Part shown: positions 21,909-28,266 of the stretch, piece by piece | Layout of the letters: each line of letters starts with the position of its first letter | Numbering within the stretch: position 1 is the stretch's first letter | DNA from: JANXQG01 sp037147235 | GTDB lineage: Bacteria; Planctomycetota; Planctomycetia; Pirellulales; Thermoguttaceae | NCBI GenBank assembly: GCA_037147235.1 | Contig: JBAWVO010000048.1 | Coordinates: 1 to 28,266 of the forward strand | Reading direction: 5' to 3' | Length of the DNA stretch: 28,266 bases | Notes under the pieces: model-generated | Database searches by the model: none | Told to the model about the DNA's origin: nothing | Seen by the model: the letters and a program-made list of their open reading frames with translations, nothing else | Made by a program: the position numbers and the translations under genes

Positions 21909-23129
21909 CTACAACTCCGGTCCGATCGTCAACGCGGTCCCCTCGACCAGCGAATATCGCTTGAGTACATCGGCAATCTGATCGAGCTGAATCGACGCGA
22001 TCAGATCGAGATCCTCTTGAAGCGATCGGTACTCGCGGCGATAGACCCAGTCGCCGCCGACGCCGAACATCCGCGGGCTCGGCCGCTCGCTGGAAAGTAC
22101 GAGTTGCGAGCGAACCTTGTTCTTCGCCTGCTGAAGCTCGGCTTCCGTGATGCCCTCGGCATGGGCCGTCTCGTAAACTTGCATGACCCGTTGGTAAACC
22201 TCATCGGCATCTTCCGGGGCGCAACTGATCTGGGTAAAGAAGACACCCGATCCTTGATACTCGCCGTGGCTTAGCTCGGCCACTTCGGCAATGCCCGGAT
22301 CGACGACTTCCCAGTAAAGCCGGCTGCCGGAATCATCGCCCAGGATGATCGTAAGAACTTTGGCCGCATAGCGATCGTCGTCGTGTGCCGCGGGACCGAG
22401 CGACATCTGCAAGAGATATTGCTGGGTGGCCGAGGCCCGTGTAAGCCGATGGAATCCGCTACGGGGCTGTGCAGGTTCGACAATCCTAGGACACTCGGCC
22501 GGTTCCCAACCACCGCAAGCTCGCTGGCAGTCGGCGACCATGCGATCAAAATCGACCCGGCCGGCCGCCACCAGGACGATATTGCCCGGGGCATAGCGGC
22601 GGGAGAAGTACTCTCGCATCGCCGCGACCGGTAGTGCCTCAATGCTGGCCATCGTGCCCAGCACGCTACGGCCCAAGGGGTGATCGCCAAAGAAAGCCGC
22701 ACGGCACTTCTCATCGGCCCCGAACGGCGGCTGATCCTCGAACATCTGGATTTCTTCAAGGATCACTTTCTTCTCGGTTTGGAAGTCGGCCTCGCGGAGC
22801 GAAGGGCGGAGGATGTCCGCGAGCACCTCCGTTGCCCGGGTTTGATACTCCGGCAGCACGGGTGCGTAATAAACGGTCGTCTCCTCCGAGGTTCCGGCGT
22901 TGCCATGCGAACCGATCTCGTCAAGCTCGCGGTTCACATCGTCGGCCGAGAGTGTGGGCGTGCCTTTGAACGCCATGTGTTCGAGAAAATGGCTTACGCC
23001 GGCGATCTCGTCGGTCTCGTCGCGGGCACCGGTCTTCACAATGAACCCCAGGGCCGTTGAGTAGGCCTCGGGATTGCATTCGGCGACGATCTCCAATCCG
23101 TTGGGCAAAACGTGAGTAAGAAATTCCAT
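21909..23129 (-). CDS. M16 zinc metallopeptidase (insulinase/PqqL-like), active-site subunit
   Basis: A 406-residue M16 peptidase (411 from the ATG at 23144; MEFLTHVLPNGL at 23129 matches the family start better). The inverted zinc motif HFLEH is at 47-51 of the shorter form (IAGVSHFLEHMAFKGT), with the third ligand in LEEIQMFED about 75 residues on. The C-terminal half has GDDSGSRLYWEVVDPG, the R/Y region of the second M16 domain half. Such single-repeat members act as dimers that enclose unfolded peptides. Its likely partner is the inactive M16 protein encoded upstream, from which it is now separated by a repeat element and a GxxExxY remnant. No ribosome site is visible. No signal peptide, so it is probably cytoplasmic. 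Confidence 0.93.
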   Translation of the reverse strand: MEFLTHVLPNGLEIVAECNPEAYSTALGFIVKTGARDETDEIAGVSHFLEHMAFKGTPTLSADDVNRELDEIGSHGNAGTSEETTVYYAPVLPEYQTRATEVLADILRPSLREADFQTEKKVILEEIQMFEDQPPFGADEKCRAAFFGDHPLGRSVLGTMASIEALPVAAMREYFSRRYAPGNIVLVAAGRVDFDRMVADCQRACGGWEPAECPRIVEPAQPRSGFHRLTRASATQQYLLQMSLGPAAHDDDRYAAKVLTIILGDDSGSRLYWEVVDPGIAEVAELSHGEYQGSGVFFTQISCAPEDADEVYQRVMQVYETAHAEGITEAELQQAKNKVRSQLVLSSERPSPRMFGVGGDWVYRREYRSLQEDLDLIASIQLDQIADVLKRYSLVEGTALTIGPEL

Positions 23130-23152
23130 AGTGATGATGGACATAAGAGATG

Positions 23153-23325
23153 AACCACGAAAAACACGAAAAACACGAAAGAAGATAAGGACTAAATGAC
23201 AATAAGTTCGTACTCCACCTTAGGGTAATAAACCTCAAAGCAGGCACCCTTAATCCGGTAGCTGTCGTCTTTATATACGATATCCATGTCTTTCTTCTTT
23301 CGTGTGTTTTGTGTATTTCGTGGTT
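23153..23325. repeat. 33-bp inverted repeats around the GxxExxY remnant
   Basis: The arm at 23293-23325 (TCTTCTTTCGTGTG...TTTCGTGGTT) and the reverse complement of 23153-23185 differ at only three of 33 positions. One arm codes the PRNTQNTRKKK leader of the remnant; the other lies just beyond its stop codon. A related third copy is at 5352-5379. Confidence 0.65.
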
Positions 23326-23347
23326 TGTACTCTTTGTGGATACTCAT
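23192..23347 (-). pseudogene. GxxExxY protein remnant (N-terminus joined to C-terminus)
   Basis: From ATG 23347 the frame reads MSIHKEYKPRNTQNTRKKKD, then MDIVYKDDSYRIKGACFEVY, then YPKVEYELIVI and stops. The middle part matches the start of GxxExxY proteins (about 125 residues: IVYKDESYxIxGACFEVY then KEKGCGFLE). The last eleven residues match their C-terminal YPKxEYERxVx. About 90 residues between, including the GxxExxY motif itself, are missing, with the frame kept. The family has unknown function and in these genomes often begins with the Asn/Thr/Arg-rich leader seen here. It lies between two M16 peptidase genes; a 51-residue peptide could still be made. Confidence 0.6.
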
Positions 23348-23352
23348 TGATC

Positions 23353-23468
23353 TTAGGATCGGCGCATAAATAACTGTCGTGTTTTGCCCACTCGCCGAGC
23401 GGGGACGGACGGCACGCGGAGTGTGCCTGCTACTTTTCTTGCGACACTTATTGATGCGCCGATCCTTA
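23353..23468. mobile_element. 116-bp MITE-like element, copy 1
   Basis: The ends TTAGGATCGGCGCAT (23353-23367) and ATGCGCCGATCCTTA (23454-23468) are inverted repeats, and the similarity extends inward to about 28 bases (AATAACTGTCG/CGACACTTATT). The element holds an inner hairpin around GGCACGCGGAGTGTGCC and no gene. Read on the minus strand, it aligns without gaps to 27651-27766 with about 13 differences in 116. Its edge TAA is the stop codon of the M16 gene ending at 23466. Confidence 0.75.
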
Positions 23469-24701
23469 GCCATTAACTTGCAATTCGTCTGGCCCAACGG
23501 TCACAATCGTAAATTGCCCCGGCGGATTCTTGGCCAGATAGTCGTTGATGCTCTCACAAGTCAGACCGTCAATGATCCGCTCCAATTCGTCGAGCGTGCG
23601 GGCGTGGTTAATATGATACCACTCGCGGGCAACCGACGAGCTGCGAGAAAAACTCGACTCCTGCTGCATGACCAACTCGGTCTTGATGCGGGCCTTGAGT
23701 CGCCTCAGTTCGCTGGCTTCGATGCCTTGAGCGAGCCGCTTTAGTTCGCCCAGGGTTACGTCAAGCGTTTCCTGGGCTCGCTGGGCACTGCTGCCTGCAT
23801 AGCAGAAGACGCCGGCACGATCCCGCAGCGTGTGGTAGCTGGCATAAACGCTGTAGCATAATCCGCGTCGTTCGCGAACTTCGGTAAACAACCGCGAGCT
23901 CATGCCGCCGCCCAAAGCTCCGACGGCACCCCATGCCTGAAAATAGTCGCCATGGCGATAGGGCACGCTCGAGTATGCGATGCCGATGTGCGTCTGAGCC
24001 GAATCGTACGGCACGTGCAAGTAACCGCCCTGGGCCGGTTGCTCGTCGAACGTCACACCCTCGACCGGCTGCCAGTTGCCAAGCAATGTGCCGACGAGTT
24101 CCTTTAACGGCTCCCACTCTAGGTGGCCGGCGACGCCAAGGATAGTGCCTCGGGGCTGAAATTGCCGCTGAACAAAACCGCATATATCATCGAGGCCGAT
24201 CGTCTCCAGGGCCTCCTGCTCGCCCAACGACGAACGGCCCCAGGGGTCAGGATAATGTCGGCGGCGAAGCTCAATCATTACCTTTTCCGAAGGCTCATCT
24301 TCGACCGATCGCAGGCTTTGCAGCGAGTTCTGCCGACAGGCTTCTAATTCCTCGGCGGGTAGTCGCGGCCGCTGCAAGACGTCGGCGAAGATGGCCAGTG
24401 CCGCGGGCAAGTTTTCGGCCAACGTGGCCCCGCCATACGAGACCAGCGCACTGGAGACCGAGGCATGATGTTCGACGCCCAGGTTGTCCAAATCAAGAAC
24501 AAACTGCCGATTGTCGCGCGGCCCCGCTCCGCGGAGGGTCATTTCGCACGTCAGCGTGGCCAGCCCTTGTTGCGATGCCGGCTCATTGACACAGCCGGCC
24601 GGCACCAGGAACGAGAAGGCGGCCGATTGCAGCCAAGGCATCGGTTGACCCAGAAGTACTAGGCCGTTGGGAAAAACATGCGAGAGGATCGGGGCGGTCA
24701 C
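23466..24701 (-). CDS. M16 peptidase family protein lacking the zinc motif
   Basis: A 411-residue M16-fold protein starting at GTG 24701 (AAGG 8 bases before). VFPNGLVLLGQPMP opens the fold. Where active members have HxxEH the chain reads ATLTCEMTLRGAG, so zinc cannot be bound. The second half keeps GGGMSSRLFTEVRERRGLCY and SVYASYHT, the R/Y substrate-binding region. This is the pattern of the regulatory subunit in M16 heterodimers (alpha-MPP-like), partner of the HFLEH protein encoded downstream. Its last codon and stop (TAA 23468-23466) coincide with the edge of an inverted-repeat element. It begins 26 bases after the GNAT gene. Confidence 0.9.
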   Translation of the reverse strand: MTAPILSHVFPNGLVLLGQPMPWLQSAAFSFLVPAGCVNEPASQQGLATLTCEMTLRGAGPRDNRQFVLDLDNLGVEHHASVSSALVSYGGATLAENLPAALAIFADVLQRPRLPAEELEACRQNSLQSLRSVEDEPSEKVMIELRRRHYPDPWGRSSLGEQEALETIGLDDICGFVQRQFQPRGTILGVAGHLEWEPLKELVGTLLGNWQPVEGVTFDEQPAQGGYLHVPYDSAQTHIGIAYSSVPYRHGDYFQAWGAVGALGGGMSSRLFTEVRERRGLCYSVYASYHTLRDRAGVFCYAGSSAQRAQETLDVTLGELKRLAQGIEASELRRLKARIKTELVMQQESSFSRSSSVAREWYHINHARTLDELERIIDGLTCESINDYLAKNPPGQFTIVTVGPDELQVNG

Positions 24702-24727
24702 GTAGATACCTTGGGGAAAAAGGGAGT

Positions 24728-25285
24728 TTAGGAGTAAATATGCTCGACGGTTTTATAAACGGTTTTCACCGTCACGAAGCCAATCCGCCGGTAAAGCCGC
24801 AGGGCACCTTCGTTCTGAGCGGTCACTTCCAGGTAGACGCGGCTGATCCCTGCATGGCGAAAGCCCCGCAATGCGTGGAAAAGCAGAAGGGTTCCCAGGC
24901 CGCCGTTGCGATGCTCTGACGCGATGCCCAGATTCTGAATCGCACCCAGCCCGCTGACATCCCGGATCCCCTGCACGGTGCCGCAGAACTCCGGCAGCTT
25001 TGAACCTCGGCCGCAGGTCAAAAGCCAAGTCGCTTCCGGAAGAAAGCCGGGCTTGCGGGCGATCTCGAGCATCAGGCGGCGGCATCCGTCCAATTCTCCC
25101 AGGCAGGGGAAAACATTGACGTCGATCTCGCCGCGAAAGCTCTGATACTTGGCCTCGGCGAAGGCATCCAGCAAGGACGGATTCCACTGTTCAAAACGGT
25201 AGCCGTCGGGCACCCGCGGGGGAACCAGACCACGACCGGCCAGCGTGATTTCCATCCGATATCGCTTGAAATACATAAGTTTCAT
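24728..25285 (-). CDS. GNAT family N-acetyltransferase
   Basis: The ATG at 25285 gives 185 residues; a longer frame to 25432 runs into sequence with no protein-like character, so the shorter start is used, although no ribosome site supports it. The acetyl-CoA-binding segment is LGIASEHRNGGLGTLLLFHA (about 129-148), with the preceding strand and the final VYLEVTAQNEGALRLYRRIG and FVTVKTVYK typical of GNAT enzymes. The N-terminal half (about 20-90) is more specific to this subgroup and may bind the substrate, which is unknown. It is the first gene of the run GNAT - inactive M16 - active M16. The stretch 25286-25496 holds only a small tandem repeat. Confidence 0.85.
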   Translation of the reverse strand: MKLMYFKRYRMEITLAGRGLVPPRVPDGYRFEQWNPSLLDAFAEAKYQSFRGEIDVNVFPCLGELDGCRRLMLEIARKPGFLPEATWLLTCGRGSKLPEFCGTVQGIRDVSGLGAIQNLGIASEHRNGGLGTLLLFHALRGFRHAGISRVYLEVTAQNEGALRLYRRIGFVTVKTVYKTVEHIYS

Positions 25286-25426
25286 GGCCGCCCGACCACG
25301 AGTTCGGAAAATGCCAGTAAACGCCGCCGCAAAAGTCTCAGTTTCCAAGGAAAGCCGAAATCCAAATCCCCTCTCCCAGAAGAGAGAGGAAAACCAACCT
25401 CTAAGTCTATCGGCGGACTTCCAAGG

Positions 25427-25452
25427 GGTCAATCAGTGAGGTCAATCAGTGA
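25427..25452. repeat. Perfect 13-bp tandem duplication
   Basis: GGTCAATCAGTGA occurs twice back to back (25427-25439 and 25440-25452) in the gap between truB and the GNAT gene. It could be a slippage product; a binding-site role cannot be excluded. Confidence 0.7.
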
Positions 25453-25496
25453 GGTGCGTTTTACCCGTACCCGGATTCCAATCATTATGACGCAGG

Positions 25497-26414
25497 CTAG
25501 CAAAAGTTTTTTGCCGCGCCCCATTGGCCGGAACTGCGGGCGACGAGAATGGCTACGAGCTGGCCACAGGTGTCGATGGCGGCGATTTCTTGGTCTGCGG
25601 CCGATGCGGTGACCGAAATGAATAGCCCTTGACGTACCCGCGAGACTTCGGCCGGCGTTAACTCGCGAACCGGCAGCGCGGACAATGCCTTGCGAGGCGG
25701 ATCCAAGCGGGCCCGCCAATCCAAGGCGGTCAGAGTGCCTGGATCGACAGCCGTGTCGAGCGTCCAAGGACCGATGGCCGTTCGCACCAGAGCCGACATC
25801 ACGGCGGCCGTGCCGAGCGATTCAGCCAGGTCACGGCCCAACGAGCGAATGTAGGTTCCGCTGCTACATTCGATCTCCAGCACCAACTTGGGATATTCGT
25901 AATGCCTGACCTTCATCGAGTAAACCTCGATCGGCCGCGGCTTGAGTTCAACAACCTCGCCACGCCTAGCCAGATCGTAGGCCCTCTGGCCGGCTACCTT
26001 CAGTGCTGAAAAGATCGGCGGACGCTGTAGGAGACTACCGACGAACTTCTCCGCGGCGGCCTCGATTTGAGCGACCTCGGGAATAGGCGGATCGGGCAGC
26101 AGGGTCACGGGGCCGTCGGTATCTTCCGTCGCACTGCTTCGTCCCAAGAGAAACGTGCCGACGTAGGTCTTGGGCATCCGCTGCACATACTCAATCAGCC
26201 GCGTGGCCGACCCGACGCAGATTACCAGCACACCGGTGGCTAGCGGGTCGAGCGTGCCGGCATGGCCCACCTTGGCCGGGCGGGCCAGCCGCTCGACCAG
26301 ATTAACCGCATCACGAGAAGTGATCCCGGCCGGCTTATCAACATTCAATAGACCCGAATCAAGCAAAGGATGAAGGAGCAAGGAAGGAAGATGAAGAACT
26401 CTCGCCACTGCCAT
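25497..26414 (-). CDS. truB: tRNA pseudouridine(55) synthase
   Basis: A 305-residue TruB enzyme from ATG 26414 (a GTG four codons earlier is possible), which makes pseudouridine 55 in the T loop of tRNAs. LLNVDKPAGITSRDAV opens the domain, and VGHAGTLDPLATGVLVICVG holds the catalytic Asp (D56 from this start). KTYVGTFLLG, RPPIFSALKVAGQRAYDLAR and ECSSGTYIRSLGRDLAESLG are the other family motifs. The C-terminal extension (about 220-305) is a degenerate PUA-like tail. TACAAT lies two bases before the ATG, too close for a normal promoter of this start. The gene is divergent from serC. In many bacteria truB follows rbfA; here it does not. Confidence 0.96.
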   Translation of the reverse strand: MAVARVLHLPSLLLHPLLDSGLLNVDKPAGITSRDAVNLVERLARPAKVGHAGTLDPLATGVLVICVGSATRLIEYVQRMPKTYVGTFLLGRSSATEDTDGPVTLLPDPPIPEVAQIEAAAEKFVGSLLQRPPIFSALKVAGQRAYDLARRGEVVELKPRPIEVYSMKVRHYEYPKLVLEIECSSGTYIRSLGRDLAESLGTAAVMSALVRTAIGPWTLDTAVDPGTLTALDWRARLDPPRKALSALPVRELTPAEVSRVRQGLFISVTASAADQEIAAIDTCGQLVAILVARSSGQWGAAKNFC

Positions 26415-26468
26415 GGATTGTAACACAGGAAAATTTTTTGGGCAACGAGCAAGAAACCCTTGCTACCC

Positions 26469-26496
26469 TAGACACCCGCCCCGGACGGGTTATACT
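26469..26496 (+). promoter_or_regulatory. Sigma-70 promoter for serC
   Basis: TAGACA (26469-26474, five of six) and TATACT (26491-26496, five of six) are spaced by 16 bases, about 60 bases ahead of the serC ribosome site. Confidence 0.65.
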
Positions 26497-26562
26497 AGGA
26501 GTTTTCGCCAAATTGTATTTTGAGCGGCACTTGGTACTGCGTACTTTGCTGGAGGTTTAATC

Positions 26563-27654
26563 ATGGAAAAGCGTGTTTACAATTTTTCGCCCGGTCCGGC
26601 TGTTCTGCCTTTGCCTGCCTTGGAAGAGGCCCAGCGCGACTTGCTGGCCCTGCCGGGTGCCGGTATCTCGATCCTGGAGATCAGCCACCGTTCAAAGAAG
26701 TTCGAGCAGATCCTGGCCCAGGCCGAAGCCAATCTTCGCTCGTTGCTGGGCATTCCCAGCAACTACCGCATCCTCTTCCTGCAAGGTGGTGCCCTGCTGC
26801 AATTCGGCATGATTCCCATGAGCTTCCTGCGGAACACGGGCAAGCCGGCCGACTATATCGTTACCGGCACATGGTCGAAAAAGGCCGCCGACGAGGCCAA
26901 GACCCAGGGAACCGTGCAGATTGCCTTCGACGGCAAGGCGAGCAATTACAACCGCGTGCCGGAGCCGAGCGAATTGAAACTCGATCCGAAGGCGGCTTAT
27001 GCCTACTACACCTCGAACGAAACGATCCAGGGCGTACAGTTCCCCGCCGAGCCTGAGGTGGGCGAGGTGCCGCTGGTCTGCGACGCATCGAGCGATATTC
27101 TCTCGCGGCCGATCAACGTGAGCCGTTATGGAATCCTTTTCGCCTGTGCCCAGAAGAACGCCGGGCCGGCGGGTGTGACGATCGTGATCATCCGTGACGA
27201 TCTTCTGGCCAAGGCCCCCAAGGATCTGCCGTCACTCCTGAACTATCCCGTGCTGGCGGAAAACAACTCGATGTTGAACACGCCACCGACGTTCGCAATC
27301 TATATGGTCAAACTAGTGACCGACTGGCTCGTGCGCGACATTGGCGGCCTGGAAAAGATGTTCGCGATCAACCGCCGCAAGGCGGGAATGTTGTATGAGG
27401 TCGTCGATCGCTCCGGCGGATTTTATCTGCCCCATGCGGAGACCGCCAGTCGCTCGATCATGAACGTGCCGTTCAAGCTGGCGGATGCTTCGCGGGAAGA
27501 GGCGTTCCTCAAGGGCGCGGCCGCATGCGGTTTGGTCGAACTCAAGGGACACCGCTCGGTGGGTGGCTTCCGAGCATCGATCTACAACGCCATGCCCGAG
27601 GCCGGCGTCGAGACCCTGCGAGATTACATGCTTGAATTCGCGAAGAAGAGTTAG
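26563..27654 (+). CDS. serC: Phosphoserine aminotransferase
   Basis: A 363-residue PLP enzyme that converts 3-phosphohydroxypyruvate and glutamate into phosphoserine; in many bacteria it also serves pyridoxal phosphate synthesis. YNFSPGPAVLPLPALEEAQR opens the chain. FLQGGALLQFGMIPMSFL, then DYIVTGTWSKKAADEAK, and YTSNETIQGVQF follow. The lysine that binds PLP is K198 in FACAQKNAGPAG, and the end holds LKGHRSVGGFRASIYNAMP. The length is that of the E. coli type (about 360). A strong ribosome site (GGAGG, 7 bases) precedes the ATG and a promoter is at 26469-26496. No serA follows directly; its stop codon is part of an inverted-repeat element. Confidence 0.98.
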   Translation: MEKRVYNFSPGPAVLPLPALEEAQRDLLALPGAGISILEISHRSKKFEQILAQAEANLRSLLGIPSNYRILFLQGGALLQFGMIPMSFLRNTGKPADYIVTGTWSKKAADEAKTQGTVQIAFDGKASNYNRVPEPSELKLDPKAAYAYYTSNETIQGVQFPAEPEVGEVPLVCDASSDILSRPINVSRYGILFACAQKNAGPAGVTIVIIRDDLLAKAPKDLPSLLNYPVLAENNSMLNTPPTFAIYMVKLVTDWLVRDIGGLEKMFAINRRKAGMLYEVVDRSGGFYLPHAETASRSIMNVPFKLADASREEAFLKGAAACGLVELKGHRSVGGFRASIYNAMPEAGVETLRDYMLEFAKKS

Positions 27655-27766
27655 GAACCGCGTATCAATAAGTGTCGCAAGAAAAGTAGTAGGCACACTC
27701 CGTGTGCCGTCTGCCCCCGCTCGGCGGATGGGCAAAACACGACAGTTATTGGTGCGCCGGTCCTTA
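27651..27766. mobile_element. 116-bp MITE-like element, copy 2
   Basis: This is the copy of 23353-23468, in the opposite orientation with respect to the window but the same with respect to the preceding gene. It begins TTAGGAACCGCG, whose TAG is the serC stop codon, and ends GCGCCGGTCCTTA at 27766. The inner hairpin GGCACACTCCGTGTGCC is at 27692-27708. About 13 of 116 bases differ between copies, mostly in the ends; the core from AATAAGTGTCGC to AAAGTAG is unchanged. Confidence 0.75.
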
Positions 27767-27890
27767 CGAGCGAAGCAATGAAACGCCGACTAATCGCGGC
27801 ACGAGAACGTTAGGACGACTGTTCGATGGAGATAGCACGTGAGAGAGTTGATCTTTGAGTTGGCGTGGGAGGCCAGCGGCAGATCGCCGC

Positions 27891-28266
27891 GCGTCTTCAT
27901 GGCCATTTATGGTCATTCCCGGCGCAGCCGGTAATAGGCCCGTGCTTCAGCACGGGTTGGGAATGACCGCGATCAACCGCACCCCGTGTCCCGACCGCCT
28001 ACGGCGGTCGGGACACGGGGGGGAAGGGGACGAGGTTCGGGCCGCGTAACCCGTGCTAAAGCACGGGCCGAATACCGCCATAGGCGGGAACGAGCCTGAA
28101 GGCCCGTGGGGGAGGGGCAGCGGTAGGCCGCCGTGCGTCTTCATGGCCATCCGGCACAGCCGGTATTAGGCGCGACAGGAGGGCCAGCGAAAATCCAGCA
28201 GCAGGCTGCCGAGCGTCTTTATGGCCATTTATGGTCATTCCCGGCGCAGCCGGTAATAGGCCCGTG
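27891..28266. repeat. Block of direct repeats and strong hairpins, gene-free
   Basis: A 54-base unit (GCGTCTTCATGGCCATTTAT ... AATAGGCCCGTG) at 27891-27944 recurs at 28213-28266 with one difference, and a shortened form lies at about 28135-28171. Between them are hairpins: CCCGTGCTTCAGCACGGG near 27939-27956, an 18-bp perfect stem with a 3-base loop at 27982-28020 (left arm starts CCCCGTGTCCCGACC), and CCCGTGCTAAAGCACGGG near 28050. No gene is seen from 27655 to the end. The last copy is cut by the window edge, so the array probably continues. Confidence 0.7.

Noticed and set aside
23379..23744. Plus-strand 121-codon frame across the inverted-repeat element
   Set aside because: It runs over the element and the antisense of the M16 gene, and has no ribosome site or family match.

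Overview
The window reads as a chromosomal stretch of a planctomycete, most likely in or near the Pirellulales. The reasons are an ExbB/ExbD/ExbD cluster that runs into a prenyltransferase-repeat protein, DUF1844 next to pyrG, DUF1638, DUF2442 and DUF4139 family proteins, a degenerate SbcD-like phosphoesterase, a Tyr/Gly-rich lipoprotein, and many palindromic intergenic repeats. This placement is inference from gene content; no rRNA is present. There is no prophage, CRISPR array or complete insertion sequence.

Layout. 1-4394 (minus): a promoter and a five-gene cluster coding for a Ton/Tol-type inner-membrane motor (ExbB, two ExbD), a two-TM protein and the N-terminal part of a prenyltransferase/squalene-oxidase-repeat protein that leaves the window. 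4421-5514: ComEA-like HhH protein, hairpins, and a decayed Avd-like four-helix-bundle gene. 5515-7985: a HAD phosphatase converging on an exported thioredoxin-fold protein that lacks the CxxC cysteines. 8149-10183: promoter, tRNA-Ile(GAT) and terminator, then a GT87-like membrane mannosyltransferase ending in a repeat. 10184-12502: DUF4139 pseudogene and a Tyr/Gly/Ser-rich lipoprotein. 12634-12845: a MITE-like element. 12933-18438: DUF1638, DUF2442, kdsB, pyrG-DUF1844 (ATGA overlap), and the SbcD-like protein with repeat DNA inserted in frame. 18525-19065: tandem terminators, an Xre regulator and the truncated end of an upstream partner. 19191-21115: a zinc-ribbon/coiled-coil membrane protein paired with a small beta-repeat protein. 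21543-25285: a GNAT gene followed by two M16 peptidases, one with and one without the zinc motif, separated by a mobile-element-like repeat and a GxxExxY remnant. 25497-27654: truB (minus) and serC (plus). 27651-28266: second copy of the repeat element and a gene-free block of hairpins and direct repeats.

How the genes fit together. Housekeeping genes (kdsB for Kdo activation, pyrG, truB, serC, tRNA-Ile) are interspersed with envelope genes (motor, lipoprotein, GT87, exported thioredoxin-fold protein). The most unusual material is (1) a two-copy, about 116-bp inverted-repeat element that sits exactly on the stop codon of a gene in both copies, (2) a 362-bp nested palindrome 4 bp beyond another stop codon, (3) remnants of two small repeat-associated gene families (Avd-like and GxxExxY) sharing a leader repeat, (4) repeat DNA translated inside the SbcD-like protein, and (5) an ExbD with a cysteine/histidine-rich insertion.
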